A stretch of 64,000 bases of DNA from Chromobacterium haemolyticum (GCF_002081825.1 NZ_MUKU01000016.1:1-64000), one strand, 5' to 3'; shown: positions 37,395 to 46,317, numbered from the stretch's first letter. The notes: generated by a model not told the origin, from the letters alone. A program made the numbers and translations.

Positions 37395-39269
37395 TTAGTG
37401 TGCAACGGCCGGGTAACGCTCCCCCACCCACGCCTCGAAACGGCGGCACATTTCCGTCTCCCCCGCGGCGTTGTCGGCGATCAGCTCGGCGCCGTGCACC
37501 AGACGTATCGTCGCGTCCAGCCGCTCCGGGTAATCCCGCGCATAATCCCGTTCCGCGGCGGCGGCGATCAGCCTCTCCGCTTCTCGCCAGGCCTCGTCCA
37601 CGCTGAGGTCGCAGGCTTCCGCCAGATAACGGGCGTTGAAATGCTCGCCGGTCAGGCTCAGCAAAGTGGCGTCGTGATCTAGGCTGTTGCCCGGAGCCCA
37701 GTAATGCTTGGCCAGCAGCGGGCCGATCGCCGGGTTGTCGGTCAGATAGCCGTATTCGCGCAGGAAATGGGCCCGGGTCTGATACACCGCCATATGCGCC
37801 AGCAGATAGCCGTGATAAGACGCCGCCGACTCCTGATTCAACAGATGCGGAATCGCCAGCAGCGGCCGCGGGCCGCATTCGACGCCCAAGATCTCGCGCT
37901 CGCAGCGGCGCGCCAGCGCCAACACCGTTTCCGGCGTCAGTTCCGCCTCCGGCAGCCGGTACAGCTCGCGCTCGAAGTAAGCGACCACGGCGATGGACCG
38001 CTCGGAGAAGGCGAAGAAGGGCTGGACCGCTTCGATGCGCGCGCGGATCAAGGCGTCCGGCATCGCCTCCCCCGCGGCGTTGCGGGCGTAGCGCTTCAGC
38101 CAGTCGGCGTCGTTCAGCAGGCTGTCGCAGAACATGCTCTGGGTTTCGGCGTAAGCCATCGAGGTGGGCGCGAACTCCTGGGAGAAGCACGGCGCGTTTT
38201 GGATCACATTGGCGAAATGAGCGGCGTGGCCGCCTTCGTGGAACAAAGTGTTGATCGCGCGCGCGCCACTGCCCACCTGATCCGGCGTGGCGTCGGCGGT
38301 GAAATTGATCCTGCCCGGCACCCAACGGCCGCCGTCGTAATAGCTGGGCACCGGCCCGTGGCAGAAGCCGTTCTGATACTTGCCTTTGCGCTCCACGAGG
38401 TCCAGCTGCATGGTGGCCTGCCGGTATTGCACGCCCAAGCGGCGAAAACTCAGCACCCAGCGTTCCACCGCCTTGGAGAACGGCAGATAGGGATCCATCT
38501 GCCGGGTAACGTCGCCGCTCATATGGAAGCGCAGATTGTACGGCAGCAACGCCTCCGCGCCTTTGTCGTCGGCCAAGCGCCGCAGCGCCCGCTGATTGGC
38601 GTCGCGGGTGCGCGCTTCGAAATCATCGAGCACGGCGAACAGCGCCTCCGACGTCATCTGCTCGTTCTTGCGCACCTTGTGCTCAAAATAATCGGCGTTG
38701 CCCAGGCTGCGCGCCAGCGCGTTGCGCTGTTTGACGATGTCGAGAAAGCCGTTGTCCAGCACCCAGCGCTCCAGATCGAGCAAGGCGTCGTGCGAACTTT
38801 TGCGCGCGGCGAGATCCGGGTTGGTGGCCATATTGATGGCCAGCATGGTCAGCGTCGCCTCTTCGCGCTCGCCGCGCTCGTTGATGTGGCTGAGCGCGAG
38901 GTCGCGGCGCTTGGCGAACAACTCGGCCTCCATCTCGATCAGCCGGCGCATCTGCTCCTGTGCCGCCGCGCTGTCGATGATGTTGCTTTCAAACAGGGCC
39001 AACCAACCCTGATAGCCGTGCAGCAAGGCGTCGCGCTCCGCGCCGGCCGGCTGCGCCTGCAAACGCTCCAACGCCGCGCGCACCACCGACAGCCGTTCCG
39101 GGCTGGAGATAAAGGCTTTGTAGTCGGCTTCGGCGCGAGCGAAACCGTCGTGGTCGTCGGACACCGCCATATAGGTGTCCCAGAACAGGTCTTCCTTGGT
39201 TTTGTGCACCGCCAGGTAATCGTGGTTGAGCTGGTCGAACTCCGCGCGCAGTTCGGCAATTGCTGTCAT
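37395..39269 (-). CDS. M3 family metallopeptidase (oligopeptidase)
   Basis: A 624-residue zinc oligopeptidase of peptidase family M3. The HExxH motif appears as TLFHEGGHAAHF near residue 344, with the downstream glutamate in FAPTSMAYAETQSMF. GPVPSYYDGGRWVPGRINF precedes it. The long N-terminal helical domain resembles thimet/PepF-type enzymes. Cytoplasmic; it would degrade short peptides. AAAGGAG stands before the ATG at 39269. The TAA stop codon coincides with the target duplication of repeat copy D. Confidence 0.92.
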   Translation of the reverse strand: MTAIAELRAEFDQLNHDYLAVHKTKEDLFWDTYMAVSDDHDGFARAEADYKAFISSPERLSVVRAALERLQAQPAGAERDALLHGYQGWLALFESNIIDSAAAQEQMRRLIEMEAELFAKRRDLALSHINERGEREEATLTMLAINMATNPDLAARKSSHDALLDLERWVLDNGFLDIVKQRNALARSLGNADYFEHKVRKNEQMTSEALFAVLDDFEARTRDANQRALRRLADDKGAEALLPYNLRFHMSGDVTRQMDPYLPFSKAVERWVLSFRRLGVQYRQATMQLDLVERKGKYQNGFCHGPVPSYYDGGRWVPGRINFTADATPDQVGSGARAINTLFHEGGHAAHFANVIQNAPCFSQEFAPTSMAYAETQSMFCDSLLNDADWLKRYARNAAGEAMPDALIRARIEAVQPFFAFSERSIAVVAYFERELYRLPEAELTPETVLALARRCEREILGVECGPRPLLAIPHLLNQESAASYHGYLLAHMAVYQTRAHFLREYGYLTDNPAIGPLLAKHYWAPGNSLDHDATLLSLTGEHFNARYLAEACDLSVDEAWREAERLIAAAAERDYARDYPERLDATIRLVHGAELIADNAAGETEMCRRFEAWVGERYPAVAH

Positions 39270-39396
39270 CTTGCTACTCTCCTTTGCGCTGCCCATCAGC
39301 CGCTTTTGGCAGGCCTGGACAGTCTGTTTATGAAATTTGCATTGAGTGTGCGCGCGCCTTCCACACGGGTCAAGTGCGAGCCGCTCCCATCGCTAA

Positions 39397-39473
39397 GCAC
39401 CTGTTCAACGCCGTATCGCCGACGCTCAACGGACATTGAACAGGCTCTTAGCGCGCGAGATCGTGAACTGGCT
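39397..39473. repeat. Two adjoining remnants of family 1 MITE (copy E)
   Basis: The first remnant (39397-39447) runs from GCACCTGTTCAACGCC to CATTGAACAGGCTC, between TAA and TTA. The second (39451-39473) is only the right-hand end GAGATCGTGAACTGGCT, followed by CTAA. The acetyltransferase gene on the minus strand ends within one base of this last end (stop at 39474-39476). Confidence 0.6.
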
Positions 39474-40034
39474 CTAACAACTGGCGGCAGCCCATTGCAG
39501 CACTTCGCGCCGAGGGCCGGAGAACGGAAGCGGCACCGCGGACAACAGCAGGTTCAGCCGCGGCTCCGCGCCCAGCGGCTGCACCACGAAGCCCAGCCGT
39601 CGCGCCAATTGCAACATGGCGATGTTGCCCGGCGCGCAATCGGCCCAGATCCGGTGCCAGCCCAGCTGCCGATAGCCGAAGTCCAGCATCATTCGCGCCG
39701 CTTCCAGCGCGTAGCCCTGGCCCCAGGCCGACTCCGCAAGCTCGATGCCGAAGCCGGCTTCGCCGCCGCGCTCCAGTCCGCGCAGACCCACCGAGCCCAG
39801 CAGCGCCTTGTCTTCGACGCGCACGATGGCCAGCTGCCAGGCTCGCCGGGGAGAATCGCGCTGCTGCTCCAGAAAGCGCAGCAACCATTGCCCGCTGCGC
39901 GCCGGCGTCACTTCTTCAGGCGGGTAATGACGAGCGAACTCGCGGCCGCTGCGCGCCATCGCGTAGGCAGAGTGGTCGTCCGGGCGGAAATCGCGCAGCA
40001 TCAGGCGCCGACTGTAGAGCAAGGGGCTCAGCAT
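39474..40034 (-). CDS. RimJ/RimL-type GNAT acetyltransferase
   Basis: A 186-residue acetyltransferase of the RimJ/RimL group. It begins LYSRRLMLRDFRPDDHSAYAMARS, and the acetyl-CoA segment is GFGIELAESAWGQGYALEAARMMLDFGYRQLGWHRIWADCAPGNIAMLQLARRLGF. The substrate is unknown. The ATG at 40034 overlaps the end of the preceding small gene by 7 bp, with GAAGGG upstream, so translation is probably coupled. The stop codon abuts repeat remnants E. Confidence 0.9.
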   Translation of the reverse strand: MLSPLLYSRRLMLRDFRPDDHSAYAMARSGREFARHYPPEEVTPARSGQWLLRFLEQQRDSPRRAWQLAIVRVEDKALLGSVGLRGLERGGEAGFGIELAESAWGQGYALEAARMMLDFGYRQLGWHRIWADCAPGNIAMLQLARRLGFVVQPLGAEPRLNLLLSAVPLPFSGPRREVLQWAAASC

Positions 40035-40219
40035 AAGCCGCCCTTCTCCAGCCTCAGCCGGTGAATGCGCTGTTCCAGCTCCTGACGCTGGTATTGCCCT
40101 TGTTGATCTTGGTGTTGAGCCTGGCTTTCTCGCCATGCTTTATCGGCCAACGCCGCGTGGTCGTCGCCGAGAATGTCGCGCAGCAAGTGCCGCGACAGGG
40201 GAATAAAGAACAATGCCAT
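40028..40219 (-). CDS. Small Gln-rich protein upstream of acetyltransferase, function unknown
   Basis: A 63-residue frame with a hydrophobic start (MALFFIPLSRHLLRDILG) and a charged, Gln-rich helical second half (QHQDQQGQYQRQELEQRIHRLRLEKGG). No family recognised. An AGG lies 10 bp ahead of the ATG. The stop overlaps the start of the acetyltransferase gene, which supports it as a real gene in one operon. Confidence 0.55.
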   Translation of the reverse strand: MALFFIPLSRHLLRDILGDDHAALADKAWRESQAQHQDQQGQYQRQELEQRIHRLRLEKGGLC

Positions 40220-40403
40220 GATGGCGTAACCTGTAAAGAACGATAAAGATCATGGACGGCTGGCCCGCGGGGAGCGGGAAGGCGTCCGGCATGCGTCGTC
40301 TGGCTTGTGGGGCCTGGCGACGCTGCGCAGTCTGCTACCGGGCCGGCATGGCGTCAAGCATAATCTGCGTGAAACATCACCATGGCATGACAAGAAAACG
40401 GCA

Positions 40404-40429
40404 ACGGCCGCGCCCTCCGAAGCGGCCGT
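40404..40429 (-). terminator. Possible terminator of the 91-residue membrane protein gene
   Basis: ACGGCCGC and its complement GCGGCCGT around a 10-base loop; on the minus strand a weak T run (GTTTTC) follows a few bases later. It lies beyond repeat copy F, as expected if the element was inserted between stop codon and terminator. Confidence 0.45.
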
Positions 40430-40445
40430 CCAGCGTCGGCGCTTA

Positions 40446-40586
40446 GAACGTGTTTATGATCTCGCGAGCTAAGGCGAGACAAGGCGAAAACGGCTGAGAA
40501 AGCGGAATGGTCATACGGTACATGAGCATTTCGAATGCTGTTTTCAACGCCGTATCGCCGACGCGCAGCAGATCGTAAACAGGTTC
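40446..40586. repeat. Stop-codon-associated MITE, family 1, copy F
   Basis: A 141-bp copy starting GAACGTGTTTATGATCTCGC and ending GATCGTAAACAGGTTC. TTA flanks both ends (40443-40445, 40587-40589), the second being the TAA stop codon of the gene on the minus strand. The rest of the gap 40220-40445 shows only the hairpin at 40404-40429. Confidence 0.9.
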
Positions 40587-40862
40587 TTAGCGCCACCAAC
40601 CTAGATATCGGGCCAGGCTGGTGGAAATGGCCGCATCGGTCAGCCCCAATTGCAGGCCGACCATCGCCGCGTAAAGCTGCATGCCGTGTTCGTCCGGCAT
40701 ATAGGGCAGCGCCCAATCGCTCAACATCGGATACAGCAAGCAAGCCAGCAACAGGCCGGCCGCCAGCGCCGCCCCCACCCAGGCGCGGGAACGCGCGCGC
40801 AGGGCCAAGCGGATCAAAAGGTCCGAACCGAAGAAAACCACGCTAACCAAATAGAGCGCCAT
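40587..40862 (-). CDS. Small membrane protein, function unknown
   Basis: A 91-residue protein with hydrophobic segments at about 2-18 and 28-47 and a third weaker one near 65-85, ending ARYLGWWR. No family recognised. AAGGAGG lies at ideal distance before the ATG, which makes it a confident gene. Its TAA stop is the target duplication of repeat copy F. Confidence 0.75.
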   Translation of the reverse strand: MALYLVSVVFFGSDLLIRLALRARSRAWVGAALAAGLLLACLLYPMLSDWALPYMPDEHGMQLYAAMVGLQLGLTDAAISTSLARYLGWWR

Positions 40863-41163
40863 GACGCGCCTCCTTGCAAAATATTGACCATGTCACTCCG
40901 CCGCCGGCAGCACGAAGGCGGCGCGGAGCGAATGCTTGTTTTTGGGGCAATCAGGGCGGCAACGGCATCACAACGATGCATAGGCGGCGCGGTGCGGCCG
41001 CGCTCGGTGCTCTGGAACTACAGACACGGGCCGGATTCGGCTCGGCAATGGGCCGGAGCCGAAAGTGTCCGGCGACGGCCCATTGAGTGGTTTATAGCAA
41101 ATTATCCTAATGAAAACAGCCCGCGTTTCTTGCGAAACGCGGGCTGTCCTGACGACGGAAAAC
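40863..41163. other. Intergenic region, no gene seen
   Basis: About 300 bp upstream of the small membrane protein gene and downstream of rarD. Apart from the rarD terminator at 41113-41147 nothing is recognisable. A plus-strand frame at 40874-41086 has no ribosome site and no recognisable content. Confidence 0.4.
41113..41147 (-). terminator. Intrinsic terminator after rarD
   Basis: A 14-bp stem ACAGCCCGCGTTTC/GAAACGCGGGCTGT with a four-base loop, followed by a short T run on the minus strand, 17 bp beyond the rarD stop. Confidence 0.85.
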
Positions 41164-42078
41164 TCAGGCTGCGACGGCTCGTCGCCCCTGCCACATCTGC
41201 AGCAAGCCGGCGACGGAGTACAGCAGCAAAGCCGCCCAGATCAAACCGAAACCGATGGCGCGGCCGCTGTCGAAGGCTTCGCCGAACAACAACACGCCCA
41301 AGGCCAGCTGGATGCTGGGGCCGATGTACTGAATCACCCCCACCGTCGCCAGCTTGAGCCGGCGCGCGCCGGCGGCGAACAGCAACAAGGGCACCGCGGT
41401 CACCACGCCGGCGCCGATCAGCAAGCTGGTCTGCGCGGTGGAACCATGGCCGAAAGCCCCCTGCCCCTGCCATTCGAACCAGACCAGCGCCACCGCCGCC
41501 AGCGGCGTCATCAGGAAGGTTTCCAGCGCCAGCCCCTCCAGCGAAGCCAGCGGCGCTTTCTTGCGCAGCAGTCCGTACAGGCCAAAGGTGACCGCCAGCG
41601 ACAGCGCGATCCACGGCAACGCCCCGGCGCTGTAGGTGATCCAGGCCACGCCGGCCGCCGCCAGCAGCAAGGCGGCGTTCTGCAAACCGCTCAGGCGCTC
41701 GGACAGGAAGAGCCTGCCCAGCAGCACGTTGAACAGCGGATTGATGAAGTAACCCAGGCTGCCCTCCACCACGTGTCCGGCGTTCACCGCCCAGATATAG
41801 ATCAGCCAATTCAAAGACAGCAGCAAGGAAGACAAGGCGAAAATGCCGAGCTTGCGCGGTTCGCGCACCGCCGCCGGCAACCAGCCCCAATGATTGCGCA
41901 CGGTCAGCACCGCAGCGACGAACAGCGCCGACCAAACAATGCGGTGGCACAGAATTTGCAAAGCCGGGACATCGTGCAGCGGCTTCCAGTACAGCGGAAA
42001 CAGACCCCAACAGATGAAGGCGGCAACGGTGAAAGCGACGCCGCGGCCGCTTTCGGAAGTAGAAGCATTTGAACTCAT
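41164..42078 (-). CDS. rarD: RarD family EamA-type permease
   Basis: A 304-residue drug/metabolite transporter of the RarD group with ten membrane helices in two EamA repeats. Characteristic parts are GVAFTVAAFICWGLFPLYWKPLHDVPALQILCHRIVWS at the start and LYIWAVNAGHVVEGSLGYFINPLFNVLLGRLFLSERL. RarD was named for a chloramphenicol-sensitivity phenotype in Pseudomonas; the natural substrate is unknown. Full length. It is alone in its transcription unit. Confidence 0.93.
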   Translation of the reverse strand: MSSNASTSESGRGVAFTVAAFICWGLFPLYWKPLHDVPALQILCHRIVWSALFVAAVLTVRNHWGWLPAAVREPRKLGIFALSSLLLSLNWLIYIWAVNAGHVVEGSLGYFINPLFNVLLGRLFLSERLSGLQNAALLLAAAGVAWITYSAGALPWIALSLAVTFGLYGLLRKKAPLASLEGLALETFLMTPLAAVALVWFEWQGQGAFGHGSTAQTSLLIGAGVVTAVPLLLFAAGARRLKLATVGVIQYIGPSIQLALGVLLFGEAFDSGRAIGFGLIWAALLLYSVAGLLQMWQGRRAVAA

Positions 42079-42253
42079 GGGATTTCACACAGCAAGGGAG
42101 GGGGTCAGGATGACAGCTTAACCAAATTGCCTCAGCGGAAAAACCGCTATTCAATCAACAGATTGTTCAATATTTAAAACAATGACTTTCCAAATGGCAA
42201 GCATGCTGCGCTGGCACAATCGCCGCAGTCGCCGTCCACATCAGTCAATCTCT

Positions 42254-42282
42254 TTGACGTTGACGTAAACGTAACTTATAGT
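42254..42282 (+). promoter_or_regulatory. Predicted promoter and LiuR-like operator of the oxidoreductase gene
   Basis: A -35 of TTGACG (42254-42259), a 17-bp spacer and a -10 of TATAGT (42277-42282). The spacer and -35 contain repeated GACGT/ACGT half-sites (TTGACGTTGACGTAAACGTA), similar to sites described for MerR-type LiuR regulators of branched amino-acid breakdown. The promoter would give a leader of about 380 bp before the gene at 42671. The regulator assignment is a guess from memory. Confidence 0.55.
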
Positions 42283-42440
42283 CCGATCAAATAGAGAAAA
42301 GACTCTAGAACCCAGCCCCGGACCAGGGACCGCGCCGACATGCCAAGCAGGCCGGCGATCAAAAACAACACCGGCTGGAGATGGAGCTCAACCGCTGACA
42401 ACAAAGGAGAAGCCGTCGGCGCCGCATAGACCGCAACCAT
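42276..42440 (-). pseudogene. Possible DUF3096-like short membrane protein or its remnant
   Basis: A minus-strand frame that ends in a convincing membrane segment: LQPVLFLIAGLLGMSARS followed by a second hydrophobic stretch ending FLYLIGL. The spacing resembles DUF3096 proteins of about 45-50 residues (QP-x-LaLIAGilIL-xxPRllNyivaiYLIiiGl). No start codon has a ribosome site (ATG at 42440 or TTG near 42401), and the stop lies in the opposing promoter, so it may be decayed. Confidence 0.35.
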
Positions 42441-42478
42441 GCGGCGGGCGCAGACACACCGGGCCGCCACCCTGGATA

Positions 42479-42506
42479 GAATCTGTTTACCATCGTAAAT
42501 ACGTTC
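42479..42506. repeat. Minimal remnant of family 1 MITE (copy K)
   Basis: Only the two ends remain: GAATCTGTTTACCATC joined to GTAAATACGTTC, then TTA. Within the leader of the oxidoreductase gene. The rest of the 42079-42670 gap holds the promoter at 42254-42282, the DUF3096-like frame and no further recognisable signal. Confidence 0.5.
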
Positions 42507-42670
42507 TTAAGGGGCGGTGGCATCGGGCCAGCGGGTCTAAAACTTAAGGAGAAGGCCGGCCGCACGCGCCCACAAGGCTCAGGCCGGCCCCATCGCCACA
42601 AGCGATGGGACGTCCACAGCGCGGCGCAGGCGCCCGCGGGACGCGCCCGAGAATGACAGGAGGAGAAACC

Positions 42671-45600
42671 ATGTCGATCCGCCACGCAGACCTGGAAGAA
42701 AAATACACGGCCCCCACCGGCCAGGTGCTGATGACCGGGATTCAGGCGCTGGTGCGCCTGCCCATGCTGCAACAACAACTGGACCGCGCCGCCGGGCTCA
42801 ATACCGCCGGCTACGTCACCGGCTATCGCGGCTCGCCGCTGGGCAACGTAGACCAGACCATGCAGAAGGCCGGCAAATACCTGCAGGAGCACAATGTTGT
42901 GTTCCATCCCGGCCTTAACGAGGACCTGGCCGCCACCGCGGTCTGGGGCACTCAGCAGGTGAATATGTTCGACGGCGCCAAATACGACGGCGTCTATTCA
43001 CTGTGGTACGGCAAGGGCCCGGGCGTGGATCGCTCCGGCGACGTGCTCAAGCACGGCAACGCCGCCGGCACCAGCCGTTACGGCGGGGTGCTGCTGGTGG
43101 CCGGCGACGACCACGCGGCCAAGTCGTCCACCTTCCCGCATCAATCCGACCACATCCTCGCCGCCAGCATGATTCCGGTGCTCAGCCCGTCCGGGGTGCA
43201 GGAAATCATCGATTACGGCCTGCATGGCTGGGCGATGAGCCGCTATTCCGGCTGCTGGGTGTCCATCAAGGCGATATCCGACACCATTGAAAGCTCGGCC
43301 ATCGTCGACATCTCGCCGGAACGGCTGCAGTTCAAGATTCCGGCGGACTTCCCACTGCCGGAAGACGGCCTCAACATCCGCTGGCCGGACGCCCCTCTGG
43401 CGCAGGAAAAACGCGTGCTGCACCACCGCTTGTACGCGGCCCTGGCCTATGCCCGCGAAAACAAGCTGAACCACATCACCCTGGATTCGCCCAAGCCGCG
43501 GCTGGGCATCATCACCTGTGGCAAAAGTTATCTGGACGTGATGCAGGCGCTGGACGATCTGGGCATAGACGAAGCCCTGGCCGCCGATATCGGCTTGCGC
43601 ATCTTCAAGGTGGGCATGGTGTGGCCGCTGGAGCCGGAAGGCGTGCGCCAGTTCGCCGAAGGGCTGGAAGAAATCCTGGTGGTGGAGGAAAAACGCCAGA
43701 TCATCGAGTACCAGCTGAAAGAGCAGCTGTACAACTGGCGCGATGACGTGCGACCGCGCGTGGTGGGCAAGTTCGCCGAAAAAGGCGAATGGGCGCTGCC
43801 ACACGGCGACTGGTTGCTACCGGCCGCCGGCGAACTGACCCCCGCGATGATAGCGCGCGCGATCGCCGGCCGGCTGGCGCTGATTTTCGACAGCCCCATC
43901 ATCCACGACCGGCTGAAGTTCTACGACGACAAGGAAGCCCAGCTGGTCCAGCCGCGCGAATCCATCGCCCGCGTGCCGCATTACTGCTCCGGCTGTCCGC
44001 ACAACACCAGCACCAAGGTGCCGGAAGGCAGCCGCGCCGTCGCCGGCATCGGCTGCCACTACATGGCGCACTGGATACAGGCCGACAGCACCAAGACCTT
44101 CACCCAAATGGGCGGCGAAGGCATCACCTGGGTGGGCCAGGCGCCGTTCACTCACACCAAGCACATTTTCACCAATCTGGGCGACGGCACCTACTTCCAC
44201 TCCGGCCTGCTGGCCATCCGCGCCGCCGTGGCCGCCAAGGTCAACATTACTTACAAGATCCTGTACAACGACGCGGTGGCGATGACAGGCGGCCAGCATG
44301 TGGACGGTTATCTGGACGTGCCGATGATCACCCGCCAACTGGCGGCGGAAGGCATTAAGCGCATCGTGATCACCAGCGACGACCCGGACAAATACCAGAA
44401 CGTCCAGGGCTTGGCGGCCGGCGTGGAAGTCTTCCACCGCCGCGAGCTGGACCAGCTGCAAAAAGAACTGCGCGAAGTCGAGGGCACCAGCATCCTGATC
44501 CACGATCAGACCTGCGCCGCCGAGAAGCGCCGCCGCCGCAAACGCGGCGACTTCCCCGACCCCGCCAAGCGCGCCTTCATCAACCAGCAGGTATGCGAGG
44601 GTTGCGGCGATTGCGGCCAGAAATCCGGCTGTCTGTCGGTGCTGCCGGTGGAAACCCCGCTGGGGCGCAAGCGCAAGATCGACCAATCCAGCTGCAATAA
44701 GGACTATTCCTGCGTAGAAGGCTTCTGTCCCAGCTTCGTCACCGTGGAAGGCGGCCAACTGAAGAAATCCGCCGGCAGCAGCGCCAGCCTAAGCACGATG
44801 CCGACACTGCCTGAACCGAAGATCCCGCAGCTTCATGAACCGTTCAGCATCATGGTCACCGGCGTGGGCGGCACCGGCGTGGTCACCATAGGCCAGGTGC
44901 TGGGCATGGCCGCCTATCTGGACCGCAAAGGCGTCACCGTGCTGGACATGGCCGGCCTGGCGCAAAAAGGCGGCTCGGTGTGGTCGCATGTGCGCATCGC
45001 CGACAGCCAGGACAAGCTGCACGCCGTGCGCATCGCCGCCGGCGACGCCAACCTGGTGCTGGGCTGCGACCTGGTGGTGACCGCCGCCGAGGAGGCGCTG
45101 GCCAAAATGCGCGACGGCTTCAGCCACGCCATCGTCAACAACTACGAATCGCCGACCAGCGCCTTCCTGAAGAATCCGGACGTGCGCTTCCCCAGCAAGG
45201 CGATGAAAGACGCCATCATCGAGTCGGTGGGCGCCGGCCGCTACAGCGAGGTCAACGCCACCCGGCTAGCCACCTCCCTGCTGGGCGACGCCATCGCCAG
45301 CAATATGTTCATGCTTGGCTACGCTTGGCAAAAGGGCTTGGTGCCGGTGACTCTGGAAGCCATCATGGAAGCGGTGCGTCTGAACGGCGCCGCGGTCAAG
45401 TTCAACCAGGACGCCTTCAGCTGGGGCCGTCACGCCGCCCACGATCCGGCGCGCATCGAAGCGCTGGTCAGCCCGTCGGCGGTGGTGGCCTTCGTTCCAC
45501 GTGAAACCCCTGACGCCGTGCTGCACCATCGCGCCACCGCGCTGACCGCCTATCAGAACGCGGCGCTGGCCGAACGCTACAAGGCGCTGGTGGCGCGGGT

Positions 45601-46147
45601 GCGTCAGACCGAGGAAGCGTTGAACCCGGCCAGCAGCGCGCTGACGCTGGCGGTGGCCAAAAATTACTACCATGTGCTGGCGTACAAGGACGAGTACGAA
45701 GTGGCCCGGCTCTACACAGACGGCGGCTTCCAGCGCGAGCTGGCGCAGCAGTTTGACGGCGATTACCAGCTACGCTTCCACATCGGCGCCGGCTGGATTA
45801 CCGGCGGGCAGCCGCGCAAAGTGGCCTTCGGCCCCTGGCTGCTGACCGGCATGAAGTGGCTGGCCAAACTGCGCTTCCTGCGCGGCACCCTGCTGGACCC
45901 GTTTGCCCGGCAGGCCGACCGCAAGCTGGAGCGTCGACTGATCGGCGTGTTTGAGCGGCAGGTGGAAGACTTGCTGGGCGGACTGACGCTGGACGCGCTG
46001 CCGCGCGCGGTGGAGCTGGTGAAAACCTGGGAAGGCGTGCGCGGCTTCGGCCACATCAAGGAGCGCAACTACCAGCAGGCCAAGAGCAAACAAGCCCAGT
46101 TGCTGGGCGAACTGAAGCCGGGCGGCAAAAACCGCCAGGTGGCCTAA
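42671..46147 (+). CDS. Indolepyruvate ferredoxin oxidoreductase, fused alpha-beta type
   Basis: A 1158-residue enzyme fusing the IorA- and IorB-type subunits, oxidatively decarboxylating aryl- or branched-chain 2-oxo acids to acyl-CoA with ferredoxin as acceptor. The N-terminal part has GYVTGYRGSPLGNVDQTM and the TPP domain YCSGCPHNTSTKVPEGSRAVAGIGCHYMA with MGGEGITWVGQAPF. Cysteine clusters CEGCGDCGQKSGC and SCNKDYSCVEGFC (about 642-685) fit an iron-sulfur site. The gamma-type domain starts VTGVGGTGVVTIGQVLGMAA, and a DUF6537-like C-terminal region follows. Start ATG at 42671 with AGGAGGAG upstream. TAA is followed at once by a family 2 repeat. Confidence 0.93.
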   Translation: MSIRHADLEEKYTAPTGQVLMTGIQALVRLPMLQQQLDRAAGLNTAGYVTGYRGSPLGNVDQTMQKAGKYLQEHNVVFHPGLNEDLAATAVWGTQQVNMFDGAKYDGVYSLWYGKGPGVDRSGDVLKHGNAAGTSRYGGVLLVAGDDHAAKSSTFPHQSDHILAASMIPVLSPSGVQEIIDYGLHGWAMSRYSGCWVSIKAISDTIESSAIVDISPERLQFKIPADFPLPEDGLNIRWPDAPLAQEKRVLHHRLYAALAYARENKLNHITLDSPKPRLGIITCGKSYLDVMQALDDLGIDEALAADIGLRIFKVGMVWPLEPEGVRQFAEGLEEILVVEEKRQIIEYQLKEQLYNWRDDVRPRVVGKFAEKGEWALPHGDWLLPAAGELTPAMIARAIAGRLALIFDSPIIHDRLKFYDDKEAQLVQPRESIARVPHYCSGCPHNTSTKVPEGSRAVAGIGCHYMAHWIQADSTKTFTQMGGEGITWVGQAPFTHTKHIFTNLGDGTYFHSGLLAIRAAVAAKVNITYKILYNDAVAMTGGQHVDGYLDVPMITRQLAAEGIKRIVITSDDPDKYQNVQGLAAGVEVFHRRELDQLQKELREVEGTSILIHDQTCAAEKRRRRKRGDFPDPAKRAFINQQVCEGCGDCGQKSGCLSVLPVETPLGRKRKIDQSSCNKDYSCVEGFCPSFVTVEGGQLKKSAGSSASLSTMPTLPEPKIPQLHEPFSIMVTGVGGTGVVTIGQVLGMAAYLDRKGVTVLDMAGLAQKGGSVWSHVRIADSQDKLHAVRIAAGDANLVLGCDLVVTAAEEALAKMRDGFSHAIVNNYESPTSAFLKNPDVRFPSKAMKDAIIESVGAGRYSEVNATRLATSLLGDAIASNMFMLGYAWQKGLVPVTLEAIMEAVRLNGAAVKFNQDAFSWGRHAAHDPARIEALVSPSAVVAFVPRETPDAVLHHRATALTAYQNAALAERYKALVARVRQTEEALNPASSALTLAVAKNYYHVLAYKDEYEVARLYTDGGFQRELAQQFDGDYQLRFHIGAGWITGGQPRKVAFGPWLLTGMKWLAKLRFLRGTLLDPFARQADRKLERRLIGVFERQVEDLLGGLTLDALPRAVELVKTWEGVRGFGHIKERNYQQAKSKQAQLLGELKPGGKNRQVA
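45494..45507. other. parS-like ParB-binding site 4
   Basis: GTTCCACGTGAAAC within the oxidoreductase gene, encoding Val-Pro-Arg-Glu-Thr. Confidence 0.75.
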
Positions 46148-46259
46148 GAGCCGCTAACAAAACTCAGTTTTACGGCTGAGGCAAGGCACGCCGACGCAGG
46201 CAGTACAAGTCGTACGACAAGGAGGCGCAACGCAGTATCAGGAGTTTTGTTAGCAGGTC
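46148..46259. repeat. Stop-codon-associated MITE, family 2 (copy J), Correia-like core
   Basis: A 112-bp element with inverted ends GAGCCGCTAACAAAACTC and, on the other strand, GACCTGCTAACAAAACTC. TAA flanks both ends (46145-46147, the stop codon of the oxidoreductase, and 46260-46262). Its core GGCAGTACAAGTCGTACG and GGCAAGGC/GGAGGCGCAACGC blocks resemble the core of the Neisseria Correia element as I remember it, although the ends differ. The native terminator follows at 46318. Confidence 0.8.
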
Positions 46260-46317
46260 TAAGTTGAACGGATTGAAGTTGCTGTAAACGTAGTACCCGA
46301 GTGTTCCTACAGCTTGC

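Noticed and set aside
46148-46262. Small RNA gene behind the oxidoreductase
   Set aside because: The folded structure is explained by a transposon-like element with TAA flanks.
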